Below, one piece after another: positions 1 to 6,550 of a stretch of DNA of 10,679 nt (within the stretch, counting starts at the first letter, position 1; each line of letters opens with the position of its first letter). The DNA lies in assembly GCA_031255425.1 (NCBI GenBank), contig JAIRSN010000220.1:1-10679 (forward strand), written 5' to 3'. The notes beneath the pieces are model-generated. The model was not told the origin of the DNA. It saw nothing but the letters and a program-made list of their open reading frames with translations, and searched no databases. Position numbers and translations under genes: made by a program. The stretch comes from Dysgonamonadaceae bacterium. Lineage in GTDB: Bacteria; Bacteroidota; Bacteroidia; Bacteroidales; Azobacteroidaceae.

Positions 1-1445
1 TCTAATTTCCCGTTATCGATCAGCGAGATAATCAACTCCCCGAACAGCGTATTTTGCCACGCAAACCATTCCCTGGTAAACTTGGAAGGATCGTCTTTGT
101 GGAACGATTCGTGTATAAAACCCGTGTTGGCGTCCGTATCCAGCAACATTTTTATGCCGGCTTTGATTTCCCCGTCGTCCCGGCTGGTGAAGGTGCGCAT
201 CATAATGCTCATCGGCCAGACCATATCAAACCCGATATGCGGTCCACCGATGCCCTCGCCTTTCGTTCCCCTGAAAAAGTACGGATTGCTTTCGCTCCAC
301 ACAAAACGGCGGGTGTTCTGATAAACCGGATCGTCCACGTCCACATCGCCCAGATAAGGCATAGCCAACAAACTCGGCACATTTGCATCGTCCATCAGCG
401 ACCGGTTGCCGAAGCCGTCCACTTCGAAAGCGTATATCTCTCCAAACTCCGGGTGATTGTAGACGGCGTATTTCTGCAAGGCAGCCGCCACTTCCGAAGC
501 CAGGCCGGTACATTCTTTCGCCAGCCTGGTGTTGTTCTTCACGGTCGACAGGATTTCGGCAGCCTTGCGCAAGGAGCTGACGGCGAAGAAATTGGAAGGC
601 ACCAGGAACAGGTAAGTCGTCGCATCGTCCGACGGGCGGAAAGCAGACGCAATCAACCCGACCGGCTTCACCGGTTGCCCCCAGCCGTCGTTCATCAGCG
701 TATCCGACGCCCGTTCGGTTCTCCGCTGAAAACGGTAGGCGCCCAGCCCGTCCTTGCGCTGCTGGTCTTTCAACGTTTTCACCACCAAGTCCATCGCCCG
801 CACCCAGTCGTCGGTAAAGACATCGGTGTCGCCGGTTCTTTTCCAATATTCATACGCCAGCCGGATGGCATAACAAAGGGAGTCGATTTCCCATTTGCGC
901 TCGTGCAGTTCGGGTTTCATATCGGTACGGTCTGCCTGCCACTCTCCGCCCACCGCGCCGTCGTTGAAAGCGTTGGCAAAAGGATCCAGCAAGATGCACC
1001 GGGTCTGTCGCCGGATCACGCCGGACAACATCTTTTTCAGGGCGGGATCTTCGTTCGCCAGGCGGATGTAGGGAAACACCTGCGCACCGGAATCGCGCAG
1101 CCACATGGCATGAATGTCGCCGGTATAAACAAAAGTGTCGTCCTCGCCGTCCGAAACGCGGTAGTGAACGGTCGTGTCTATCGTGTTCGGGAAACAGTTG
1201 GCAAACATCCACGAGAGTTTGGGATTGCTCAACTGCCGGCACACTTCTTTAATCTTTTTTTCCACGGCAACCGACCGGAACAGGCGCGCCTTTTCCTCCG
1301 GACGCTGAGATACATAGGAGACTTTCGTATTGTCTTTCGGCAACGAAAGGGCGGAATCGAACGCATTTGCTTCACTTATACTGAACAGGGAAGCCAGCAG
1401 AAACAGGAGGATTCTGCACTGAAAAAGGATGTTTTTTGTATTCAT
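1..1445 (-). CDS. Secreted GH125 exo-alpha-1,6-mannosidase (3' end cut by window)
   Basis: The protein resembles glycoside hydrolase family 125 (formerly DUF1237), inverting, metal-independent enzymes that remove terminal alpha-1,6-linked mannose from mannan or N-glycan fragments. The ATG at 1445 opens a typical signal peptide (residues 1 to about 28, hydrophobic core LLFLLASLF, likely cut after ANA), so it should act in the periplasm or at the surface. Family-like blocks are GDIHAMWLRDS (109-119), NDGWGQP, FRPSDDA with Asp273/Asp274, GGPHIGFDMVWPMS, and GFIHESFH with Glu446. By family knowledge the acid and base are an Asp and a Glu; I infer these fall in the FRPSDDA and HESFH blocks. 481 codons lie in the window without a stop, close to full family length, so probably only a short tail is missing. 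The gene has its own promoter 74 bases downstream of the GtrA stop. GH125 assignment is strong; the exact linkage is inferred. Confidence 0.93.
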   Translation of the reverse strand, partial: MNTKNILFQCRILLFLLASLFSISEANAFDSALSLPKDNTKVSYVSQRPEEKARLFRSVAVEKKIKEVCRQLSNPKLSWMFANCFPNTIDTTVHYRVSDGEDDTFVYTGDIHAMWLRDSGAQVFPYIRLANEDPALKKMLSGVIRRQTRCILLDPFANAFNDGAVGGEWQADRTDMKPELHERKWEIDSLCYAIRLAYEYWKRTGDTDVFTDDWVRAMDLVVKTLKDQQRKDGLGAYRFQRRTERASDTLMNDGWGQPVKPVGLIASAFRPSDDATTYLFLVPSNFFAVSSLRKAAEILSTVKNNTRLAKECTGLASEVAAALQKYAVYNHPEFGEIYAFEVDGFGNRSLMDDANVPSLLAMPYLGDVDVDDPVYQNTRRFVWSESNPYFFRGTKGEGIGGPHIGFDMVWPMSIMMRTFTSRDDGEIKAGIKMLLDTDANTGFIHESFHKDDPSKFTREWFAWQNTLFGELIISLIDNGKL

Positions 1446-1486
1446 TTTCGGATTGAATTTAGAATTGTTTTGTTTTTAATAAGAAG

Positions 1487-1494
1487 CAAAGATA
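1487..1494 (-). promoter_or_regulatory. Bacteroidota-type -7 box for the GH125 gene
   Basis: On the minus strand this reads TATCTTTG, an exact match to TAnnTTTG. It lies about 40 bases before the ATG at 1445, in the 73-base gap after the GtrA gene. The -33 element is weak: TTCC in place of TTTG, 20 bases upstream. It suggests the mannosidase can be transcribed separately from the genes before it. Confidence 0.6.
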
Positions 1495-1518
1495 GCATTA
1501 TTCCGCGATTCGACGGAA

Positions 1519-1902
1519 CTAAAACGTGAAAATAAAGTTCATGCCGAAGTTCCACACGGTGACGATGCCGATTGCAAGGACTTTGGAGAAGTAGAAGTTT
1601 TGTTTCAGTCGGTCTGATACGACCCAGAGAACGAAGTTGTTCAGCCCGAGACCCAGCAGGGAGATAAGGAAAAACGACAAAAACTCGGCGGTGATATGTT
1701 CGTTGTGGCTTCCGAACGTCCAGATCCGGTTCCACAGGTAATTGGAAAGAGCAGCCAGGGCGAATCCGCAGGAATTGGCGATGTATTTGTTGATTTTTAT
1801 CCTTTCCTTTAGCAGCCAGGTGATTCCGAAGTCGATCACCATCCCCGAAAGACCCACCAGGCAGAACTTTAGAAACTTCAGGAGAAAGAACGAACCGGTC
1901 AT
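1519..1902 (-). CDS. GtrA-family small membrane protein
   Basis: A 127-residue, very hydrophobic protein with about four membrane segments (near 11-30, 40-58, 72-95, 105-126). The internally repeated aromatic/Asn motif of the GtrA family is visible: NYLWNRIWTF at 54-63 and WNFGMNFIFTF at the C-terminus. GtrA proteins are thought to move or present polyprenyl-phosphate-linked sugars for transfer to envelope polysaccharides. The reading frame stays open upstream to 2076, but the ATG at 1902 is preferred: it gives the normal family length and overlaps the GT39 stop in an ATGA arrangement (1899-1902), which indicates translational coupling. I infer that it supplies a lipid-linked sugar to the GT39 enzyme just upstream. 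The family call is firm; the sugar is unknown. Confidence 0.9.
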   Translation of the reverse strand: MTGSFFLLKFLKFCLVGLSGMVIDFGITWLLKERIKINKYIANSCGFALAALSNYLWNRIWTFGSHNEHITAEFLSFFLISLLGLGLNNFVLWVVSDRLKQNFYFSKVLAIGIVTVWNFGMNFIFTF

Positions 1903-3584
1903 CTCTTTTGTATTTTCAATCCGGCCGGATCGCTGTTGCGGGCGGCGCAAATGGAATTGACCAGCGAAAGGGAGAAAAGGTAGTTGCCCGGCGCCAGGTC
2001 CGGAACGATTGCCGTGAAAAATCCTTCCGCCGTTTCCTTTGCCGGAAGTATCCCCAGGGGCGTGTCCGGCACACAATCCGCCAGGGTCAGCGCACCCCTC
2101 CGCTCATCCACCTGGTACGCCGCCCGGCAATTCACCGGAAACGCCGGGTGATGGAAGTCGACCGCCACCGCCGTGGGATTCTGCATCCGGAAAGGAACGC
2201 GAATCGTATCGCCCGCCCGCACTTCCGTTTCCGTCAGGGTGAAATCGATCCGGATCCGGTTGACCGACTGGAAGTTTTCCGCGAAATAGCCGTCGAAAGG
2301 GCTGTTGTTCTTTCCGCTGTAAATAAATACCTGCTTGCCCTGGTGAGCCAGTTCTTTCTCCCAAAGATCGAACTGGGTCTGCCGCCCGCCGATTGCGCTG
2401 AGTACAAACGATTCTTTCCCGGTGAAAAAGTGATAGTTGGACGGACCCTGAAACGAACCGGTAAAGACAACCGGCACATCGCCCACCACCGAACAGATGA
2501 TTTCATTTTTCACCCGTTTCCCGCTGAACCCCAACTTTTCGGGCAGCAGTCCGGCAAGCAGCAGGATGCGGGCAAACAGGAGAAGGAAAAGCGAAGGCGC
2601 AATCGCCTTTTTCACGTACCGCAGCAACCGGGGATTTTCCAGGCTGCGGCGGTAAAGCAGCACCAGCATCGGAATGGAACACGCCACCGTCCAATGCGGT
2701 TCGACATGCCCCCTGAAACTCATCGCCCAGAAAAACAGCACGACGCCGGCGATCAGGAAATACAATCCGCGTTCGAAGACGTCTCTCGGTTTGTATTTCA
2801 GAAGAATATAAACAACCGCCCCGAAGGTAAAAGGATTAAACACCGCCAACTGGTTGGGAAGGTATTCCAGCAAATAATTCCACCGGAAACGGCTGTTGCG
2901 GTCGCTCAGGTGGTATTTGAAACTGGGAAAATCGTTTGCCGCCTGCCAGTAAATATGCGGGAGAAGCAACCCAACCGCCAGCAATCCGGCAAGCCAGAAC
3001 TTGTAACGGGAAAGCAAGCGCAGGTTGGACAGAAGGACAAAGCCGATGATCAGCACCCCGTGGTATTTGCTGTAAATCATGCCCGCCATAGCGACGGCAA
3101 GCAAAAACGTATGCAGCAGGGATTCGTTCCGCAGAAACTTTTTGTAAGAGAATAGAAACAGCGCCGTGAAAAACAGGAAAGGCGCGTCGGGCGTGGTGAC
3201 AAATCCGTATACCTGAAACATAACCAGCGACGCGGCAATCACGAAAAACAACACGACCCGCCCGATTTCCGGCCTCTTGTCGGCAATCGTTTTCCAGATC
3301 AGAAGCAGCGTGAACGACTGAAGGACAACCGTCACAAACCGGACCGAGAGGTTGCCTCCCCAAAACAGGTTGGAGAGGAAAGTCATCAATCCCACCATCG
3401 GCGGGTGGTCGAAATAGCCCCAAGCCAGGTTTTCGCCGTATAAAAAATAATATGCCTCGTCGCTCATCACTTCCGTGAAAATCGCCTGGACCAGGTTGAC
3501 GCCTGCCCAAACGGCAAGAAACAGGTACAGCAAGCGTTTCCAGTCAAAACCAATCATCCCACAAATACGTATATCTCTTTTCAT
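1899..3584 (-). CDS. GT39/PMT-like membrane glycosyltransferase with extra C-terminal domain
   Basis: A 561-residue polytopic protein of the ArnT/PMT type (PMT_2 clan), which moves sugars from polyprenyl-phosphate donors to lipids or proteins on the outer face of the inner membrane. The signature is SDEAYY (41-46), an Asp-Glu pair after the first helix expected to be catalytic, followed by GYFDHPP (56-62) in the first periplasmic loop. About ten further helices reach to roughly residue 355, with GHVEPHW near the later helices. Residues about 443-561 look like a beta-sandwich (alternating hydrophobic strands, 'AGDTIRVPF', 'LAPGNYLFSLSL'), an unusual addition. The start at 3584 has an A-rich AGGAAAA leader but overlaps the upstream gene by 41 bases; the Met at 3557 would cut the overlap to 14. 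The donor is not deducible; mannose is plausible given the neighbouring mannosidase. Confidence 0.88.
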   Translation of the reverse strand: MKRDIRICGMIGFDWKRLLYLFLAVWAGVNLVQAIFTEVMSDEAYYFLYGENLAWGYFDHPPMVGLMTFLSNLFWGGNLSVRFVTVVLQSFTLLLIWKTIADKRPEIGRVVLFFVIAASLVMFQVYGFVTTPDAPFLFFTALFLFSYKKFLRNESLLHTFLLAVAMAGMIYSKYHGVLIIGFVLLSNLRLLSRYKFWLAGLLAVGLLLPHIYWQAANDFPSFKYHLSDRNSRFRWNYLLEYLPNQLAVFNPFTFGAVVYILLKYKPRDVFERGLYFLIAGVVLFFWAMSFRGHVEPHWTVACSIPMLVLLYRRSLENPRLLRYVKKAIAPSLFLLLFARILLLAGLLPEKLGFSGKRVKNEIICSVVGDVPVVFTGSFQGPSNYHFFTGKESFVLSAIGGRQTQFDLWEKELAHQGKQVFIYSGKNNSPFDGYFAENFQSVNRIRIDFTLTETEVRAGDTIRVPFRMQNPTAVAVDFHHPAFPVNCRAAYQVDERRGALTLADCVPDTPLGILPAKETAEGFFTAIVPDLAPGNYLFSLSLVNSICAARNSDPAGLKIQKR

Positions 3585-4617
3585 TTTTCCTGTTCTTTAG
3601 ATTATCCAGATCGAAAGTCGCATAAAACGACTGCTCGTGGTAGGCTTTTCCTTCCATAAAATGGAAAGAATAAATAAACTTCAGTTTTACAACATTGGTT
3701 TTAATAAAATAAACATAGAGGTCGCTCCGGTTGTATTCCGTTGAACGATAGACCGGATCGCCCCAATAAAGCTGGTTGCTGTGGTCGTCGTAAAACACCT
3801 GCTGACTGTCGCCCTTGTAGTAGGTATTGAATATCCCCAGCCCCCTGTATTCTATTTTCAATTCGGAAAGCACGCCCTGCGGTGTATTCCAGCGGCCGAT
3901 GTCGCGGTCGCGGTCGAGACCGGTTGTCCAGCCGGCGTTGAGTTCCAGCTTTTCGAAAGCCGTTGCCGGGGCAAGGTCAATCCCCAAAGAGGTTAGCAGC
4001 AAGCCGTTGTCGTGAACAGCTTCCGGTATCTCCGGATGCATGACCCCTGCAAAGTGAAGCATATACCCGAAATGCCTTGCGTAAAACAGGCTCCGGTTAT
4101 ACTGCCCCGACCAACCCATAAAGAACGACTCGTGCCGCTTTTCGGTTTGCCGGCTTACCCAGTCCAGCCAGATATTGGCATAATTTTCTTTCCGCTTGTA
4201 TTCCCAGAAAAAACCGTTCAGGGAAGGGCGGTAATTCCGGATGGAATCCTGAAAAAACATCCGCGGATATTCCTCCAAAGCCACCTGGCGCGGGATGGCG
4301 CCCATATAAAACCGGAATCCCCTGTTTTCATATTGATAATAAACAAAGGGACAGGCATAATCAACGATTTTATTGCTGCCAAATTCGTGCAGGACGTCGG
4401 CACCGGCAAAAATACGGTGCCCGTTCTTCCAATCCAACCCGATTTCGGGCGCTAAATGCACGCCCCCCATGGATTGCGGAATCTGAACGGCCGAATGACC
4501 AAATTCGGTATTGTCGAAAAAAGAATGAACGCCGGCTTTCCACACAATGTCGCGTCCCGACAGCGGCGCGTGAAGCCCGGTAAGGATCAGAAACAAAAGA
4601 TAAAAAAACTTTTTCAT
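3544..4617 (-). CDS. Predicted secreted outer-membrane beta-barrel-like protein, unknown function
   Basis: 357 residues starting at the ATG at 4617, which opens a signal peptide (MKKFFYLLFLILTGLHAP, likely cut near residues 20-21). The frame is open 51 bases further upstream, but those codons lie between the promoter and the signal peptide and are discounted. The mature protein is rich in Tyr, Phe and Trp and in alternating amphipathic stretches such as RIFAGADVLHEF, RGFRFYMGAI, ELKIEYRGLGIFNTYY and VVKLKFIYSFHF, as in outer-membrane barrels. I recognise no named family. It is first in an overlapping cluster with GT39 and GtrA, so a role in export, recognition or modification of an envelope glycan is a reasonable guess only. 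Its C-terminus (YLWDDWF) overlaps the GT39 start. Confidence 0.75.
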   Translation of the reverse strand: MKKFFYLLFLILTGLHAPLSGRDIVWKAGVHSFFDNTEFGHSAVQIPQSMGGVHLAPEIGLDWKNGHRIFAGADVLHEFGSNKIVDYACPFVYYQYENRGFRFYMGAIPRQVALEEYPRMFFQDSIRNYRPSLNGFFWEYKRKENYANIWLDWVSRQTEKRHESFFMGWSGQYNRSLFYARHFGYMLHFAGVMHPEIPEAVHDNGLLLTSLGIDLAPATAFEKLELNAGWTTGLDRDRDIGRWNTPQGVLSELKIEYRGLGIFNTYYKGDSQQVFYDDHSNQLYWGDPVYRSTEYNRSDLYVYFIKTNVVKLKFIYSFHFMEGKAYHEQSFYATFDLDNLKNRKNEKRYTYLWDDWF

Positions 4618-4665
4618 GCAAATTGTCTTTAGAAAATTGCTCCAAGTATTATTAACAATTTGCGC

Positions 4666-4697
4666 CAAAGGTATATAATAATCCTTAATCCTGCAAC
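4666..4697 (-). promoter_or_regulatory. Bacteroidota-type promoter for the beta-barrel/GT39/GtrA cluster
   Basis: On the minus strand the -7 box is TACCTTTG (4673-4666), an exact TAnnTTTG match. GTTG lies 20 bases upstream (4697-4694). The upstream element sits inside the last codons of the preceding membrane-protein gene. Transcription should begin near 4659, about 40 bases before the ATG at 4617. Confidence 0.65.
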
Positions 4698-5560
4698 GGG
4701 TCGCGTTCTTCTTTCCTTACAATGGAGGTGTATTGGAAACCCATGAAAATAAAAAACACAACGTACTGCGCGAAGGAGGCAAAGGAAGACAAAAAGGCGA
4801 ACACATACCCCGGAATGCCTCCTTCTTCCATGTGGAACATCACATAAACGGAGTAAGGCATGGATACGATGTAGCAAAGGGCGGTTAAAACGAGTCCTCC
4901 CAGGAAGGCGGATAAAAAGGTAGATCCCCAGTGTTTAAATCCCAACCGGACGCCTTTTTTGATGCCTTGCCATGCCGTCGCATCCTCAAAAAGAACGGGA
5001 TACGGCGCCAACGATAGAACCGAACAGGCGACCACCAGGGCGGCGAAATAGGCAAGAAGAATCAACGCAACGGATACGGTTGTGAAAAGGCGGCCGGCAA
5101 ATGTGGAAAAGTAGACCAGCACGCCCATTAAAAGGGTCAGGAGTATCAGTACCGATGCGACGATTAAAAGCTGTATCGACAGTTTCTTCATCAGCGGGAA
5201 CACATTCGCTGCCAGGTCCTGCCGGGCGATTTTCTCCGTCGGGATTCCTTTTACGTACCGGCTGAGGATAGCGCCGGTCATGGAAAGAAGGAACAGAAGC
5301 GACAATACGAAAACCAATACCACCGCCACCGTCGAAATCCAGTTGATATTCAGGTGATCGGGAGCAGAACGAATATTCGCCAGCAGTTCCCGCGTGTAAT
5401 AATCGGAGAGAAAACCATACAGCAGGATAAGCGGAAGAGCGATATACATTGTACTTTTCAACAATACCTTCCCCTTTTGAAGAATAAAATCGCCGGTTAC
5501 GGAAAATCGTTCGCCCAGTGTACGATTTTCATAGAACTCAATGTTTGTTTCGTGTTTCAT
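4685..5560 (-). CDS. Six-helix integral membrane protein, unknown function
   Basis: A 291-residue protein with a short polar N-terminus (about 33 residues, ENRTLGERFS) and six likely membrane helices, near 36-53, 74-98, 128-152, 158-190, 217-240 and 252-275. It has a charged cytoplasmic-type tail (VRKEERDPLQD). There is no signal peptide and no catalytic motif I can recognise. The block 'YPVLFEDATAWQGIKKGVRLGFKHWGS' before helix five (given here only as a descriptive landmark, about residues 191-216) recalls proteins in which helix pairs alternate with a short amphipathic linker, but I cannot name a family. It has its own promoter and ends 67 bases before the next gene, which also has its own promoter, so it is probably monocistronic or only partly co-transcribed with the glycosyltransferase cluster. 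Confidence 0.8.
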   Translation of the reverse strand: MKHETNIEFYENRTLGERFSVTGDFILQKGKVLLKSTMYIALPLILLYGFLSDYYTRELLANIRSAPDHLNINWISTVAVVLVFVLSLLFLLSMTGAILSRYVKGIPTEKIARQDLAANVFPLMKKLSIQLLIVASVLILLTLLMGVLVYFSTFAGRLFTTVSVALILLAYFAALVVACSVLSLAPYPVLFEDATAWQGIKKGVRLGFKHWGSTFLSAFLGGLVLTALCYIVSMPYSVYVMFHMEEGGIPGYVFAFLSSFASFAQYVVFFIFMGFQYTSIVRKEERDPLQD

Positions 5561-5603
5561 ACTTTTCTAAACTTTCTTTTATGATTGATTTTTCAGAGAG
5601 ATG

Positions 5604-5635
5604 CAAACTTACATGAATTATTCAAAAATTCCAAA
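5604..5635 (-). promoter_or_regulatory. Bacteroidota-type promoter for the six-helix membrane protein
   Basis: On the minus strand this reads TTTG (5635-5632), a 20-base spacer, then TAAGTTTG (5611-5604): a full match to both promoter elements. The ATG at 5560 lies about 43 bases beyond the -7 box. The -33 element directly abuts a GC-rich REP-like element that begins at 5637. Confidence 0.75.
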
Positions 5636-5636
5636 T

Positions 5637-5654
5637 GGCGGCGCAGCCGCTTTT
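5637..5654 (+). repeat. REP-like element copy 1 (GGCGGCGCAGCCGCTTTT)
   Basis: An 18-base element formed by the hairpin GCGGC-gca-GCCGC (5638-5650) followed by TTTT and then ATATT. Exact copies occur at 10078-10095 (same orientation), 10159-10176 and 10624-10641 (inverted). A variant is at 5837-5851. It begins one base beyond the -33 element of the divergent minus-strand promoter. Confidence 0.85.
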
Positions 5655-5689
5655 ATATTACACCTTGTATATATGTATAGGATGATGCT

Positions 5690-5885
5690 ACCCTCACCCC
5701 CGCGCCCCCGCGCGACCCAGGGCGAGTGCCCTGGGCTGGGTTATTCGACCCCTGCGGGGTCGGGTGGAGGGGGCGGGGTTCCTCTACCCCGGGTTTGCAC
5801 CCGGGGTTACTCATATTCAACCCTGCGGGTTGGCGGGGCGCAGCCGCTTTTGTTATTAAAAATAAAAGACACGCTGTGTCTTTTT
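5690..5885. repeat. Cluster of short perfect GC-rich hairpins in the divergent intergenic region
   Basis: This GC-rich, non-coding block fills most of the 427-base gap between divergent promoters. Hairpins that can be read directly: CCCAGGGC-gagt-GCCCTGGG (5716-5735), CGACCCC-tgc-GGGGTCG (5746-5762), ACCCCGGGT-ttgc-ACCCGGGGT (5786-5807), CAACCC-tgc-GGGTTG (5818-5832), a REP-like variant (GGCGCAGCCGCTTTT, 5837-5851) and AAAAGACAC-gct-GTGTCTTTT (5864-5884). Open frames crossing it are Pro/Gly-rich by-products of its composition. Its function is unknown: it could insulate the two promoters, act at the RNA level, or be accumulated REP-type mobile debris. Confidence 0.85.
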
Positions 5886-5911
5886 CTCCTTTTCCGCCAA
5901 ACACACAACAA

Positions 5912-5923
5912 CCGTCCGGACGG
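5912..5923. promoter_or_regulatory. 12-base perfect palindrome just upstream of a promoter (possible operator)
   Basis: CCGTCCGGACGG is self-complementary over all 12 bases and ends three bases before the TTTG -33 element of the calycin-like gene. Position and symmetry fit a dimeric regulator site. It could equally be one more member of the adjacent hairpin cluster. Confidence 0.35.
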
Positions 5924-5926
5924 CAT

Positions 5927-5957
5927 TTTGAACTGTGCGCAAAATAAATTACCTTTG
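5927..5957 (+). promoter_or_regulatory. Bacteroidota-type promoter for the calycin-like lipoprotein
   Basis: TTTG (5927-5930), a 19-base spacer and TACCTTTG (5950-5957) match both promoter elements. The ATG at 5988 follows 30 bases later after an AT-rich leader with a run of T. Confidence 0.75.
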
Positions 5958-5987
5958 CCACTCATTATTAATTTTTTTTAGTTTAAA

Positions 5988-6470
5988 ATGAATACAAAAA
6001 TCAAATTATTTTTCATTCTGATCGCCGGTGTGTGTATCGGAATGGTGTCTTGCGACAAGGACAATGACAATGGGAAGGATAAGACAGACTATGCGAAAGA
6101 AATCGCCGGAAAGTACACAGGAGACATCTCTACTCCTGAAGGCGTACGGATCGCAACGGATGCAGTGATCGACATTGAAAAAGTTTCGGGAAAGAAAGTG
6201 CTGTTGAAGATGGATCAGAATATCTACGGATTGCCGGTCAACATTAAATGCGAATCGACCGTTACTTACGGCAAAGAGGAGTATCACATTGCGGGTAGCA
6301 CTTCTTTTAACGCCGAAATAAAAGAACCGGTAGCTGTATCAGTGCCCATTTCGGTCGTTGTAAGCGGTACGATCAACGGCGAAGGAGTCGCTAACCTGGA
6401 TATAAAATTATCGGCCAACAATTCTCCCGTGCCTCTCCCGGATGTTGTTTTCACCGGAACGAAAGAATAA
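5988..6470 (+). CDS. Calycin-like domain lipoprotein
   Basis: A 160-residue lipoprotein. Residues 1-21 form a signal peptide ending in the lipobox GMVSC, so Cys22 is the likely lipid-modified N-terminus. It is followed by the acidic stretch DKDNDN, which resembles the Bacteroidota surface lipoprotein export signal, so surface exposure is likely. The rest (about 38-158) is a beta-rich domain with alternating strands: IAGKYTGDIS, AVIDIEKVSGKKVLLKMD, PVSVPISVV-like strands and GEGVANLDIKLS. I match this by pattern to the Bacteroidota calycin-like/lipocalin-like group, small beta-barrels that often bind a hydrophobic ligand; the ligand is unknown. It is first in the plus-strand gene run and has a strong promoter. 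The lipoprotein call is firm; the fold call is moderate. Confidence 0.78.
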   Translation: MNTKIKLFFILIAGVCIGMVSCDKDNDNGKDKTDYAKEIAGKYTGDISTPEGVRIATDAVIDIEKVSGKKVLLKMDQNIYGLPVNIKCESTVTYGKEEYHIAGSTSFNAEIKEPVAVSVPISVVVSGTINGEGVANLDIKLSANNSPVPLPDVVFTGTKE

Positions 6471-6498
6471 CGCTTTCCTGCCGGAACAATACGATTTC

Positions 6499-6506
6499 TA
6501 TCTTTG
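6499..6506 (+). promoter_or_regulatory. Bacteroidota-type -7 box upstream of the PCMD-like gene
   Basis: TATCTTTG matches TAnnTTTG exactly. The upstream element is imperfect (TTTC at 6474-6477, 21-base spacer). It lies in the 80-base gap between the calycin-like gene and the PCMD-like gene, so the latter may have its own transcript starting inside a perfect hairpin at 6505-6523. Confidence 0.5.
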
Positions 6507-6546
6507 TGGGGCATCGCCCCACAGGGATAGAAAATTTTAATATCCC
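6505..6546 (+). promoter_or_regulatory. Two consecutive hairpins in the PCMD gene leader
   Basis: Hairpin 1 is TGTGGGGC-atc-GCCCCACA (6505-6523), a perfect 8-base-pair stem with a 3-base loop. Hairpin 2 is GGGATA (6524-6529) with TATCCC (6541-6546), and its loop contains AAAATTTT (6531-6538). They stack with no gap and end four bases before the ATG at 6551. They may terminate or stabilise the calycin transcript, control translation of the next gene, or belong to another intergenic repeat family. Confidence 0.6.
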
Positions 6547-6550
6547 CCAA

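Noticed and set aside
54..1529. Long plus-strand open frame of 491 codons
   Set aside because: It is the antisense of the GH125 gene; it has His/Arg-rich random-looking sequence, while the minus strand shows clear GH125 motifs and a signal peptide.
1908..3155. Plus-strand open frame of 415 codons
   Set aside because: Antisense of the GT39 gene; its sequence is low-complexity Arg/Gln/Pro-rich with no recognisable domain.
5601..5981. Open frames on both strands in the divergent gap
   Set aside because: Pro/Gly-rich translations of GC-rich hairpins lying between two outward-facing promoters; no protein features.
6506..6550. GTG start extending the PCMD protein by 15 residues
   Set aside because: It lies inside the -7 box and leader hairpins, and the extension would bury the lipoprotein signal peptide.
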